Below are positions 36,748 to 45,504 of a stretch of DNA of 64,000 nucleotides, in pieces. Location of the stretch: positions 104,676 through 168,675 of the forward strand of contig NZ_VOHE01000007.1 of the NCBI RefSeq assembly GCF_007859305.1, written 5' to 3'. The translations under genes and the position numbers were made by a program. This stretch comes from Luteimonas wenzhouensis (GTDB lineage Bacteria; Pseudomonadota; Gammaproteobacteria; Xanthomonadales; Xanthomonadaceae). The stretch's first letter is position 1. Every line of letters begins with the position of its first letter. The notes beneath the pieces were generated by a model. That model worked only from the letters and a program-made list of their open reading frames with translations. It did not search any database and was not told the DNA's origin.

Positions 36748-37638
36748 ATGCCACTCCAGGGACGCACAGCGATCGTCACCGGCGCCGGCGGAGGTCTGGG
36801 CCGCGAACACGCGCTTTACCTCGCCCGCAAGGGCGCCAGGGTGCTGGTCAACGACCTCGGCCAGGCGGCGGCGGACGCCGTCGCCGCCGAGATCCGCACC
36901 GCGGGCGGCACCGCGCTGGCGGTCGCCGGTTCGGTGGCCGACGAGGCCGCGGTGGCGGCCATGGCCGACGCCGCGCTGCAGGAATGGGGCCGGATCGACA
37001 TCCTGGTCAACAACGCCGGGATCCTGCGCGACCGCAGCTTCGGCAAGATGACGCTCGAGGAATTCCGCCAGGTGCTCGACGTGCACCTGGTGGGCGCGGC
37101 GATCTGCTGCAAGGCGGTGTGGGACGCCATGCGCGCGCAGCGGTACGGCCGGATCGTGATGACCACGTCCTCGTCGGGGCTGTGGGGCAACTTCGGCCAG
37201 GCCAACTACGGCGCGGCCAAGATGGCGCTGGTCGGGCTGATGCAGACGCTCGCGATCGAGGGCGCCAAGTACGGCATCAAGGTCAACTCCCTGGCGCCGA
37301 CCGCGTACACCCGGATGATGGAAGGCATCCTGCCGCAGGAGCAGCTCGACGCGCTCGAGCCGGGGCTGGTCAGCCCCGCGCTGCTGCCGCTGGTGGTCGA
37401 GGACGCGCCCACCCGCGCCATCGTCTGCGCCGGCGCCGGGCACTTCGCGCGCGCCCACGTCACGCTGACGCAAGGCCGCTACATCGGCGGTGGCGCCGAT
37501 GCGGGCGAGCGGCTGATCGCGGCCTGGGACGAGGTCTCGTCGACGCAGGGCCAGGTCATCCCCGACTACGGCTTCACCCAGGCCGAGCGCGAAGTCGCCA
37601 GCGCCCGCGCCCACGCCAGGGCGGACGCACCGGCGTGA
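36748..37638 (+). CDS. SDR oxidoreductase resembling 3-hydroxyacyl-CoA dehydrogenases
   Basis: 296 aa from the ATG at 36748, with GGGAG upstream. The cofactor motif TGAGGGLGREHAL is followed by VLVNDLG, a pairing typical of the dehydrogenase half of MFE-2-type beta-oxidation enzymes. NNAGILRDRSF and the catalytic YGAAK complete the site. This suggests oxidation of a (3R)-hydroxyacyl-CoA, which would fit between the ligase and thiolase of this cluster. Its stop overlaps the next start (GTGA). Confidence 0.92.
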   Translation: MPLQGRTAIVTGAGGGLGREHALYLARKGARVLVNDLGQAAADAVAAEIRTAGGTALAVAGSVADEAAVAAMADAALQEWGRIDILVNNAGILRDRSFGKMTLEEFRQVLDVHLVGAAICCKAVWDAMRAQRYGRIVMTTSSSGLWGNFGQANYGAAKMALVGLMQTLAIEGAKYGIKVNSLAPTAYTRMMEGILPQEQLDALEPGLVSPALLPLVVEDAPTRAIVCAGAGHFARAHVTLTQGRYIGGGADAGERLIAAWDEVSSTQGQVIPDYGFTQAEREVASARAHARADAPA

Positions 37639-38894
37639 ACGCGCGCGGGGACGGCCTGCCGGCGTTCGGCCGGCGCGCCTTCCTGCAGCTCGCCGCCGGG
37701 GCGATGGTCGCGGCGGCCGCGCCCGGGGCATGGGCCGGTGCGCGCTTGGATGCCGTGCTCGAGCGGCTGCGCGGCTTCGTCGAGGCGGGCGCGCTGCCGT
37801 TCGCGTCGATCCGCATCGCGCGCCACGGCGAGGTGCTGGCCGAGGCGCACATCGGCGGCGTCGAGCCGGTCGATGCGCACAGCCTGCATCGCATCTACTC
37901 CATGACCAAGCCGGTGGTCGCGGCGGCCACCGTGCTGCTGGTCGAGGACGGCAGCCTGTCGCTGCACGATCCGGTGGCGTGCTACGTCCCGGAGTTCGCC
38001 GGGCTGCGGGTGCTGGGCGCGGACGGCGCGACGGTGCCGGCGCGACCGATGACCGTCGCCCACCTGCTCAGCCACAGCTGCGGCCTGGCCAACAGCTGGG
38101 GCGACTCGCCGCTGGCGCCGCGCTACCGCGAGGCCGGCCTGGTCGCCGCGCGCTGGATGTACGACCCGCGCATCCGTGGCCTGCACGGTTTTGCCGAACG
38201 CCTCGGCCGGTTGCCGCTGGCCTTCCAGCCGGGCAGCGCTTGGCTGTACGGGTATGGACTGGACATCGCCGGGCTGGTGGTCGAACGGGTCAGCGGGCAG
38301 CGGCTGGGCGACTTCCTGCGCGAGCGTGTGTTCGCGCCGCTGGGCATGGCCGCGACGGGTTTCCACGTGCCCGTGGAGCGCGCCGGGCACCTGGCCGGGA
38401 TCTACGCTCCGGGCGAAGGCGGGCTGCGCCGGATCGAGGACGGCAGCGAGCGCCTGCCGCTCGCGGTGCCGTTCGCCGACGCGGGCAGCTCGGGCCTGCT
38501 CTCGACCCTGGAGGATTACGGGCGCTTCGCCGACATGCTCGCCGCCGGTGGCGAGCGCGCAGGCATCCGGGTGATGGCGCCGGCGACGGCGCGGCTGCTG
38601 ATGGCGCCGCATGCGCCACAGGCGCCCCTGCTCGAAGCGCTCGAAGCGTTCGGCCGCTACGCGCCGGGCAGCGTCGTGCAGGCCCTGGGCGGGGTCGTGC
38701 GGACCGATGCGCGCAGTGGTCCGGGCTCGGCCGGCGAGTATGCCTGGGGCGGCGCGGCCGGCACCGGCTTCTTCGCCGCGCCGCGGATCGGCCTGTCCAT
38801 GACTCTGATGACCCAGGTGATGCCGGTGGCGGCCGGCTCGGCGCGCGACGTGCTGCGGCCGATGGTCTACGCCGCGCTGCAGGCGCGGGACTGA
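37635..38894 (+). CDS. Exported serine hydrolase, beta-lactamase fold (class C-like esterase)
   Basis: 419 aa from a GTG that overlaps the SDR stop. A twin-arginine-like leader (FGRRAFLQLAAGAMVAAAA) suggests Tat export. The catalytic SxxK is in RIYSMTKPVV (Ser89, Lys92). The second Tyr motif is probably WLYGYGLDIAG, and HLLSHSCGLANS is typical of the family. The closing segment is EYAWGGAAGTGFF. Such enzymes cleave esters, lactones or amides. Together with the type-B esterase it gives the cluster two exported hydrolases. Confidence 0.9.
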   Translation: MNARGDGLPAFGRRAFLQLAAGAMVAAAAPGAWAGARLDAVLERLRGFVEAGALPFASIRIARHGEVLAEAHIGGVEPVDAHSLHRIYSMTKPVVAAATVLLVEDGSLSLHDPVACYVPEFAGLRVLGADGATVPARPMTVAHLLSHSCGLANSWGDSPLAPRYREAGLVAARWMYDPRIRGLHGFAERLGRLPLAFQPGSAWLYGYGLDIAGLVVERVSGQRLGDFLRERVFAPLGMAATGFHVPVERAGHLAGIYAPGEGGLRRIEDGSERLPLAVPFADAGSSGLLSTLEDYGRFADMLAAGGERAGIRVMAPATARLLMAPHAPQAPLLEALEAFGRYAPGSVVQALGGVVRTDARSGPGSAGEYAWGGAAGTGFFAAPRIGLSMTLMTQVMPVAAGSARDVLRPMVYAALQARD

Positions 38895-38920
38895 GCCGGT
38901 TGGCCGGTATGGGAGGAACC

Positions 38921-39712
38921 ATGGCGATGGACGACAGGAACCGATCGTTCGCGGGCAAGGTCGCGCTGGTGACCGGCGCCTCGTCCGGCCTGGGCGAGGC
39001 TACCGCGCTGCGGTTCGCCCGGCTCGGCGCGAAGGTGGTGCTAGCCGCGCGGCGCGCCGGGCGCTGCGAGGCGCTCGCGCACAGGATCCGTGAGGCCGGC
39101 GGCGACGCCTGCCACGTGCGGGCCGACGTCTCCCGGGCCGCGGACGTGGAGGCGATGGTCCAGGCGACGCTTGACCGCTTCGGCCGGCTCGACTGCGCCG
39201 TGAACAACGCCGGCGTCGCCGGGCCCATGCGCACCCCGCTGGCCGAGGTCGAGGAGGCGCAGTGGGACGCGGTGATGGGCGTCAACCTCAAGGGCGTGTG
39301 GCTGTGCATGAAGCACCAGATCCCGGCCATGCTCGCCGGCGGTGGCGGCGCGATCGTCAACGTCGCCTCGATCTACGGGCTCAAGCCCAGTGACGTCGGT
39401 CATTCCACCTACGCCGCCAGCAAGCATGGCGTGGTCGGCCTGACCCGCTCGGCCGCGGCCGACTACGGCCAGCAGGCCTTGCGGGTCAATGCGGTGGCGC
39501 CGGGCTTCACCCGCTCGGAAATGGTGGACCCGCAGCGGCCCGGCGCGGCCGAACACTACGCCCGGATGGTGGCGCGCCACAGCGGCATGCGCCGTCTCGG
39601 CGAAGCCCACGAAGCGGCGAACGCGATCGTGTGGCTGTGCTCGGACGAGGCCGGCTACGTCAACGGCGCGGTGCTGGAGGTCGATGGCGGTGGCGCCACG
39701 CGCATGTACTGA
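38921..39712 (+). CDS. SDR-family oxidoreductase (glucose-1-dehydrogenase-like)
   Basis: 263 aa from the ATG at 38921, with GGGAGG just upstream; the ATG at 38927 is also possible. It is a classical short-chain dehydrogenase: TGASSGLGEATAL cofactor motif, AVNNAGVAGP, catalytic Ser in NVASIYG, YAASK, and a C-terminal YVNGAVLEVDGGG. It probably oxidises an alcohol intermediate of the pathway. It is the last plus-strand gene of the cluster; the thiolase converges 19 bp away. Confidence 0.92.
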   Translation: MAMDDRNRSFAGKVALVTGASSGLGEATALRFARLGAKVVLAARRAGRCEALAHRIREAGGDACHVRADVSRAADVEAMVQATLDRFGRLDCAVNNAGVAGPMRTPLAEVEEAQWDAVMGVNLKGVWLCMKHQIPAMLAGGGGAIVNVASIYGLKPSDVGHSTYAASKHGVVGLTRSAAADYGQQALRVNAVAPGFTRSEMVDPQRPGAAEHYARMVARHSGMRRLGEAHEAANAIVWLCSDEAGYVNGAVLEVDGGGATRMY

Positions 39713-39731
39713 GCGCGGCGCCGCGCGCGCT

Positions 39732-40910
39732 TCAGGCGCGCTCGAAGATCGCGGCGATGCCCTGGCCCCCGCCGATGCACATCGTCGCCAGCCCAAGGCG
39801 GCCGCCGGTGCGGTGCAGTTCGTGCACCAGCTTGACGGTGATGATCGCGCCGGTCGCGCCCACCGGATGGCCCAGCGAGATGCCGCTCCCGTTGGGATTG
39901 GTCTTCCCCGGATCGAAGCCGAGCGCGTCGGCCACCGCGCAGGCTTGGGCGGCGAAAGCCTCGTTGGATTCGACCACGTCGAGGTCGTCCACCTTCAACC
40001 CGGCGCGGGCCAGCGCGGCGCGCGTCGCCGGCACCGGTCCCATGCCCATGTACAGCGGCTCCACGCCCGCGTGCGCGTAGGCCACCAGTCGCGCCAGCGG
40101 CTTGAGGCCGTGGCGCCGCACCGCGTCGCCGGTCGCCAGCACCACCGAGGCGGCGCCGTCGTTGATGCCCGAGGCATTGCCGGCGGTGACGGTGCCGTCG
40201 GCCTTGAACACCGGGCGCAGGGCGGCCAGGTCGTCGGCGCCGACCTCGGCGCGGACGTGCTCGTCCACGCGGAACTCCGTCTGCCTGCCGCGACGGCCGA
40301 CCATGACCGGCACGATCTGCCCGTCGAACCGGCCCTCGGCGATCGCGCGCGCGGCGCGACGGTGGCTTTCCAGCGCCAGCGCGTCCTGGCGCGCGCGGTC
40401 CACCTGGTGGCGCTCGGCGACGTTCTCGGCGGTGATGCCCATCAGCACCTTGTCGAACGGATCCTTCAGCCCCTCGTTGAGTCCGTCGACCAGGGTGGCG
40501 TCGCCGAGCTTGCGGCCCCAGCGGTGGGTGGGCAGCTGGAACGGCGTGCGGCTCATCGACTCGGCGCCGCCGGCCAGCGCCACCTCGCAGTCGCCGAGCT
40601 TCAGCGCCTGCGCTGCCGAAACGATGGCCTGCAGGCCGGAGCCGCAGAGCCGGTTGACCGTGAATGCGGGCGTCTCCACCGGCACGCCGGCCTTCACCGC
40701 GATCACCCGGGCGAGGTAGGCATCGGCCGGTTCGCTCGGCAGTACCTGTCCGTAGACGGCGTGGCCGATGGCGTCGACCGGAATGCCGGCCTGCGCGATC
40801 GCGGCCTTCGCGGTCGCCACGCCGAGCTCGGCGGGCGGGATGTCCTTGAGCGCGCCGCCGAAGGTGCCGATCGCGGTACGCATGGCGGAGACGAGAAAGA
40901 CGTCGGTCAT
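39732..40910 (-). CDS. Thiolase (acetyl-CoA C-acyltransferase)
   Basis: 392 aa from the ATG at 40910. The nucleophile Cys89 lies in NRLCGSGLQAIVSAAQ. The second catalytic pair is His348 in GISLGHPVGATGA and Cys378 in TMCIGGGQG. NEAFAAQA is also present. It can cleave 3-ketoacyl-CoA or condense acetyl-CoA. Its placement opposite the CoA ligase/SDR series suggests the final cleavage step. A 30-bp palindromic operator lies about 140 bp upstream, so it is regulated separately from the plus-strand genes. Confidence 0.95.
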   Translation of the reverse strand: MTDVFLVSAMRTAIGTFGGALKDIPPAELGVATAKAAIAQAGIPVDAIGHAVYGQVLPSEPADAYLARVIAVKAGVPVETPAFTVNRLCGSGLQAIVSAAQALKLGDCEVALAGGAESMSRTPFQLPTHRWGRKLGDATLVDGLNEGLKDPFDKVLMGITAENVAERHQVDRARQDALALESHRRAARAIAEGRFDGQIVPVMVGRRGRQTEFRVDEHVRAEVGADDLAALRPVFKADGTVTAGNASGINDGAASVVLATGDAVRRHGLKPLARLVAYAHAGVEPLYMGMGPVPATRAALARAGLKVDDLDVVESNEAFAAQACAVADALGFDPGKTNPNGSGISLGHPVGATGAIITVKLVHELHRTGGRLGLATMCIGGGQGIAAIFERA

Positions 40911-41048
40911 GTCGGGGTTCCCATGGCGGAAGGAGGCCGTTCGCGAACGGGGCCTGCGTGCACGCTTGCGGCCGTCGTGCGCGGGCCGCTCCGACCTCCT
41001 GGCGGCGGGCCGGACGTCCGACGTGGGCGCGCGGGCCGGAGATGACCA

Positions 41049-41078
41049 ATTGAACAATTATTTTAACAAGTGTTCAAT
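41049..41078. promoter_or_regulatory. Palindromic operator in an AT-rich island upstream of the thiolase
   Basis: ATTGAACA at 41049-41056 and TGTTCAAT at 41071-41078 form a perfect 8-bp inverted repeat spaced by 14 bases of almost pure A/T. It stands out in DNA of about 70% GC. It lies between the thiolase (both genes read leftward) and the TetR gene just upstream. TetR regulators of acyl-CoA metabolism bind similar palindromes, so control by the adjacent TetR is likely but inferred. Confidence 0.7.
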
Positions 41079-41126
41079 AGAGCATGGAGCGGCGGAAACG
41101 CCACCCGCCGGGTCGCGTCGCGCAGC

Positions 41127-41786
41127 TCAGGCGCCGGATTTCCCCCGCCTGCGGCCCGCTGCCTGCAGCCGGGGCGCGGGCTCGCTGCTGACCATGCGCT
41201 CGAGCAGGTCGCCAACCAGGGTCCGCGCCTGCTCGCGCGACCACGCGCCGTTTGCGCGGTACCAGCGCTGCGTCCAGCTGATCGCGCCCAGCATCGCCAG
41301 CACCGCGGCCTTCGGATCGCAGGCCACGATGCTGCCGTCGCGGATGCCCTCGCGCACCAACCCGCGCAGGGCGCGCTCGTAGCGGCGGCGCTCGGCACGC
41401 ACCGCGGCGAAGTCCTCCTCCGACAGCGAGCCTTCCTCGAGCACGGTGATCGCCACGCTGTGTTCGCCCAGGAACTCGTCGAGCAGGGCGTCGAGCGCCA
41501 TGCGCAGCTTCTCGCGCCCGTTGCGGCCTTCGCGGCGCGCGCGGGCCAGGGTGGCGAATGCGGCCTGCATGGACTGGTCGAAGCAGGCCCGCAACATGGC
41601 CTGCTTGCCGGGGAAGTAGTAGTACAGCGCCGGCTTGGTGACATCGAGCCGTTGCGCGATGTCGTCCATCGAGGTGCCGTGGTAGCCGCGCGCCTTGAAC
41701 GAGGCCGAGGCCTCGCGCAACACCGCTTCGCGCTTGGCATCATGCAGTTCGGCACTGCCCGGCACGCCGTGCTTCCAACGGGCCAA
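41127..41786 (-). CDS. TetR-family regulator next to the thiolase
   Basis: 219 aa. The only start that keeps the HTH intact is the TTG at 41786, supported by GGGGAG about eight bases upstream. The HTH is at residues 18-65: GTSMDDIAQRLDVTKPALYYYFPGKQAML. The ligand domain (VLEEGSLSEEDFAAVRAERR) resembles regulators of fatty-acid or CoA-thioester metabolism. The 30-bp palindrome beyond its stop is a plausible target in front of the thiolase, making it a local repressor. Confidence 0.9.
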   Translation of the reverse strand: MARWKHGVPGSAELHDAKREAVLREASASFKARGYHGTSMDDIAQRLDVTKPALYYYFPGKQAMLRACFDQSMQAAFATLARARREGRNGREKLRMALDALLDEFLGEHSVAITVLEEGSLSEEDFAAVRAERRRYERALRGLVREGIRDGSIVACDPKAAVLAMLGAISWTQRWYRANGAWSREQARTLVGDLLERMVSSEPAPRLQAAGRRRGKSGA

Positions 41787-42090
41787 CTCGGTTCGCTCCC
41801 CGGGGACGTGGCGGCCAAGCTAACCGAGCCCGGGCGGGCGGGGCAATCGTGGGCCCCTGGCACCGGCCGCGCGGGACTTGAAAAGACCGCGCCTCGCCCC
41901 CAAGCAGGGGGCGCGGCGGCGCCCACGGCCGGCCGCGGAACCACACCGCTCCATCGTCGCTCCCGTGTGCGTGCCGGGCCGGCCGACGATGCTGGCCGTG
42001 CGTCCTTCCCGATTCGCCTGCGCCCCGGCTCCCGGGGCCGCAGGCCGGCCCGTGGCCGGCCGCCGGTGATCGACTAGCAAGGAGGAATGC
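41787..42090. other. Intergenic region upstream of the glycosyltransferase
   Basis: 304 bp of GC-rich DNA between divergent genes. It holds a 7-bp hairpin (CGCCCCC at 41895-41901 with GGGGGCG at 41907-41913) and, at the right end, AAGGAGGA. I see no supported gene and no consensus promoter. Confidence 0.4.
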
Positions 42091-42168
42091 ATGAACGCAA
42101 GAACGCAGGTTCCGGTCCACGGTGCAGGTCGGGCGCGCGCCACCACGCGCGACGCGCTTGGTTCGTGA
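42091..42168 (+). CDS. Possible 25-aa leader peptide before the glycosyltransferase
   Basis: A 25-codon frame (MNARTQVPVHGAGRARATTR then DALGS) begins five bases after the best Shine-Dalgarno in this region, AAGGAGGA. It ends 11 bases before the glycosyltransferase ATG, and GAGGAGG near its stop serves the next gene. Placement suggests translational coupling or a leader. It may equally be a chance frame. No known peptide is recognised. Confidence 0.35.
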   Translation: MNARTQVPVHGAGRARATTRDALGS

Positions 42169-42179
42169 GGAGGCCGTCG

Positions 42180-43259
42180 ATGCGCATTGCCCATGTCGCT
42201 CCCCTGTACGAGGCCGTTCCGCCCCGACTCTACGGCGGGACCGAGCGCATCGTGGCCTGGCTGGCCGATGCCCAGGTGGACCTTGGCCACGAGGTGACCG
42301 TCTTCGCCAGCGCCGACAGCCGCACGCGCGCGCGCCTGGTGCCCTGCCGCGCGGAGGCGCTGCGGCTGGATCCGGATCCGCTCAAGTCCGACATCGCCGC
42401 CCACCTGGCGATGCTGCACGAGGTGCGCAGGCGCGCCAACGAGTTCGACGTGCTGCATTTCCACGTCGACCTGCTGCACTTCCCCGTGTTCGAGGACATT
42501 GCCGGCCGCACCCTGACCACGCTGCACGGCCGCCTCGACCTCTCCGGCCTGGCCGAGGCCTACCGCTGCTGGCCGCACTACCCGCTGGTCTCGATCTCCG
42601 ACCGGCAGCGCCAGCCGCTGCGCTTCGCCAACTGGGCCGGGACGGTGTACCACGGCATGCCGGAAGGACTGCTGCGGCCGGCGCAGGCGCCCGCCGGCGA
42701 CTACCTGGCCTTCCTTGGCCGCATCGCGCCGGAGAAGCGGCCCGACCGCGCGATCGAGATCGCACGCCGCGCCGGCATGCCGCTGAAGGTCGCGGCCAAG
42801 GTGGACGCGGCCGACACGATGTACTTCAACCAGTGCATCGAGCCGATGCTCGCCGGCGGCGGCGTGGAGTTCATCGGCGAGATCGACGATGCGCGCAAGT
42901 CCGGATTCCTCGGCAACGCCGCCGCGCTGCTGTTCCCGATCGACTGGCCCGAGCCGTTCGGCCTGGTGATGATCGAGGCGATGGCCTGCGGGACCCCGGT
43001 GGTCGCCTGGCGCAACGGATCGGTGCCGGAGGTGGTCGAGCACGGGGTGACGGGCTTCATCGTCGAGTCCGAGGACGAGGCGATCGAGGCCATCGGCCGC
43101 CTGCACGAACTCGACCGCGCGCGCATCCGCCGCGAGTTCGAGCGCCGCTTTTCGGCCACCGCCATGGCCCGCGCCTACGTCGACCTGTACCACCGGCTGG
43201 CGGCCACGCCGGCGACCGGCGCGGACGGCGGCGACGCCGGGCTGGCCCGGCTGGGCTGA
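42180..43259 (+). CDS. GT4-family glycosyltransferase
   Basis: 359 aa from the ATG at 42180 (MRIAHVAPLYEAVPP), with GAGGAGG upstream; an in-frame ATG at 42087 would add a basic, non-conserved leader. The GT-B fold shows LYGGTERIVAWLADAQ in the N-terminal domain. The donor-site E-x7-E region is EPFGLVMIEAMACGTPVVA, followed by GSVPEVVEHGVTGFIV. It transfers a sugar, probably from a nucleotide donor, to an unknown acceptor. It pairs with the debranching-type enzyme 9 bp downstream, suggesting glucan or compatible-solute metabolism. Confidence 0.92.
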   Translation: MRIAHVAPLYEAVPPRLYGGTERIVAWLADAQVDLGHEVTVFASADSRTRARLVPCRAEALRLDPDPLKSDIAAHLAMLHEVRRRANEFDVLHFHVDLLHFPVFEDIAGRTLTTLHGRLDLSGLAEAYRCWPHYPLVSISDRQRQPLRFANWAGTVYHGMPEGLLRPAQAPAGDYLAFLGRIAPEKRPDRAIEIARRAGMPLKVAAKVDAADTMYFNQCIEPMLAGGGVEFIGEIDDARKSGFLGNAAALLFPIDWPEPFGLVMIEAMACGTPVVAWRNGSVPEVVEHGVTGFIVESEDEAIEAIGRLHELDRARIRREFERRFSATAMARAYVDLYHRLAATPATGADGGDAGLARLG

Positions 43260-43268
43260 GGGCGCGAG

Positions 43269-45386
43269 ATGGCGCCAACGCTTCCGCCCAGCCGCCAGGC
43301 GAGCTATTCGCTCAAGGACGGCGACAGCTTCCTGGTGTGCGACGCGCGCGGCGACATCCACGGCGGCGACGAGGCCGACGGCCTGTTCCACGACGGCACC
43401 CGGGCGTTGTCGCGGCTGCGGCTGTCCCTGGACGGGACCGCGCCCACCCTGCTCAGCGCGGCCATCGCCCAGGACCGCGTGGTGTTCAGCGCGCACCTGA
43501 CCAACCGCCCGCTGCCGCCGATCGGCGGCAGCGCGGCGGGTCAGGGGGTCATCCACGTCAGCCGTTCGCGGTTCCTGTGGCAGGGACGCCTGCACGAGCG
43601 CATCACCTGCACCAACTACGACCGCGTGCCGGTGTCGGTGCCGCTGGTGCTCGAGTTCGCCGCCGACTTCCGCGACATGTTCGAGGTGCGCGGGATGGAG
43701 CGCGCGCGTCGTGGCAGCTATCCGCAGGCCGAGGCCCGCGGCGACCGGGTGGTGCTGCACTACGATGGTCTGGACGGCGTGTCCAGGCGCACGGTGCTGG
43801 CGTTTTCGGCCGCGCCGACCGTGCTCGACCACGGCATGGCGCGCTTCGAGTGCCGGCTGGCGCCGCGCGAAAGCTTCGAGCTGTACATGGAGGTGGGCGC
43901 CGACGCCGGCGAGCCGTCGGCGGCGCGGCATCGCCGGGCGATGGTGCATGCGCGGCGCGCCCTGCGCGCCCGCCGCCGCTCCGGCGCGCGCCTGCACGGC
44001 GGCGGCCTGCTGTTCGACGCCTGGGTGGAGCGGTCGCGGACCGACATCGCCCTGCTGGCCAGCGACCTGCCCTCGGGGCGTTATCCCTATGCCGGCATCC
44101 CCTGGTTCTCGACCCCGTTCGGGCGCGACGCGATCGTCACCGCGCTGCAGACCCTGTGGCTGGACCCGGACCTGGCCCGCGGCGTGCTCGCCTACCTGGC
44201 CGAACGCCAGGCGGCGGAGGACTCGAGCTTCCGCGATTCGGCGCCCGGCAAGATCATGCACGAGGCGCGCAAGGGCGAGATGGCGGCGCTGGGCGAGGTG
44301 CCGTTCGGCCTGTACTACGGCGGGGTCGACACCACGCCGCTGTTCGTGCTGCTGGCCGGGCGCTACTTGCGCCGCACCGGCGACCGCGCCTTCATCGACC
44401 GGCTGTGGCCCGCCCTGGAGCGCGCGATCGGATGGATCGAACGCAGCTGCGATGCCGATCCCGACGGCCTGCTTGCCTACGCCCGGGGCGAAGCCAGCGG
44501 CCTGTCCAACCAAGGCTGGAAGGACAGCGAGGACTCGGTGTTCCACGCCGACGGCAGCCTCCCGCAGGGGCCGGTGGCGCTGGTGGAGGTGCAGGGCTAC
44601 GTGTACGAGGCCCTGCTGGCGATGGCGATGCTGGCCCGCGGGCGCGGTGCGCACGACGCGGCGCGGGCGTGGGAGGCCCGTGCCGGACGCCTGCGGGAGA
44701 CGGTCGAGTCACGCTTCTGGGATCCGGACCTGGAGTTCTACGCCCTGGCCAGGGACGGCTCGGGACGCATGTGCCGCGTGCTCGCCTCCAACCCCGGGCA
44801 CCTGCTGTACGTGGGCCTGCCTGCCCCGGAGCGCGCCGCCCATGTGATCGCCCAGCTGGGGTCACCGCGCTTCGACAATGGCTGGGGCGTGCGCACGCTG
44901 GCCACCGACCAGCCGCGCTACAACCCGATGTCCTACCACAACGGTTCGGTGTGGCCGCACGACGTGGCGCTGTGCGCGGCGGGCATGGCACGCTACGGCG
45001 CGCGCCGCCAGGCCACGCGTCTGCTGGGCGAGGTGTTCGAGGCCGCCACCCATTTCGACATGCGCCTGCCGGAGCTGTTCTGCGGCTTCCCGCGCAGCGC
45101 CGGCGAGCCGCCGATCGCCTATCCGGTGGCGTGCATGCCGCAGGCCTGGTCGGCCGGCGCGGTGTTCATGCTGCTGCACGCCTGCCTGGGCGTGGAGGTC
45201 GACGCGGTCGAGGGCCGGATCCTGATCGACCACCCGCAGCTGCCGCCCGGTGTCGAGCGCCTGCGCGTGGACGCGCTGGACGTGGGCGGGGCGCGCGTGG
45301 ACCTGGCGTTCGAGCGCGTCGGCGACCGCGTGCTGGCCGCGCGTGCCGCCGGCCCGGACGACGTGCAGGTGGTGGTGCGGCTGTAG
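43269..45386 (+). CDS. Glycogen-debranching-type amylo-alpha-1,6-glucosidase
   Basis: 705 aa. The N-terminal GDE-type domain (residues 10-225) begins YSLKDGDSFLVCDARGDI. It is followed by a GH-type (alpha/alpha)6 barrel with WFSTPFGRDAIVTALQTLWL, KIMHEARKGEMAALGEVPFG, YYGGVDTTPLFV, NQGWKDSEDSVFHADG and SYHNGSVWPHD. These are the conserved acidic and aromatic positions of amylo-1,6-glucosidase-family proteins. Such genes are often coupled to a GT4 enzyme, as here. The polysaccharide target is unknown; glycogen is a family-based guess. Confidence 0.9.
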   Translation: MAPTLPPSRQASYSLKDGDSFLVCDARGDIHGGDEADGLFHDGTRALSRLRLSLDGTAPTLLSAAIAQDRVVFSAHLTNRPLPPIGGSAAGQGVIHVSRSRFLWQGRLHERITCTNYDRVPVSVPLVLEFAADFRDMFEVRGMERARRGSYPQAEARGDRVVLHYDGLDGVSRRTVLAFSAAPTVLDHGMARFECRLAPRESFELYMEVGADAGEPSAARHRRAMVHARRALRARRRSGARLHGGGLLFDAWVERSRTDIALLASDLPSGRYPYAGIPWFSTPFGRDAIVTALQTLWLDPDLARGVLAYLAERQAAEDSSFRDSAPGKIMHEARKGEMAALGEVPFGLYYGGVDTTPLFVLLAGRYLRRTGDRAFIDRLWPALERAIGWIERSCDADPDGLLAYARGEASGLSNQGWKDSEDSVFHADGSLPQGPVALVEVQGYVYEALLAMAMLARGRGAHDAARAWEARAGRLRETVESRFWDPDLEFYALARDGSGRMCRVLASNPGHLLYVGLPAPERAAHVIAQLGSPRFDNGWGVRTLATDQPRYNPMSYHNGSVWPHDVALCAAGMARYGARRQATRLLGEVFEAATHFDMRLPELFCGFPRSAGEPPIAYPVACMPQAWSAGAVFMLLHACLGVEVDAVEGRILIDHPQLPPGVERLRVDALDVGGARVDLAFERVGDRVLAARAAGPDDVQVVVRL

Positions 45387-45504
45387 CGCCTTCCCGCCCG
45401 CTTCGGCGGGCCCCTTTCGCCTGCGGTGGGTTGCCCGTCCCGGCCTTGCGGCCATGAAGGGCGCGACGCCCCGTGCGGGGGGGCGGGGGCAAGGCCCCGC
45501 CCGA
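45387..45504. terminator. Convergent terminator region
   Basis: GCCCGC-TTCG-GCGGGC at 45396-45411 is a stable tetraloop hairpin followed by CCCCTTT, ending the glucosidase transcript. On the metK side GGGCGGGGGC-AAG-GCCCCGCCC (45481-45502) forms a second hairpin without a T-run. Confidence 0.65.

Noticed and set aside
41878..42069. 63-codon frame upstream of the glycosyltransferase
   Set aside because: No ribosome-binding site, biased Arg/Pro composition and no recognisable similarity.
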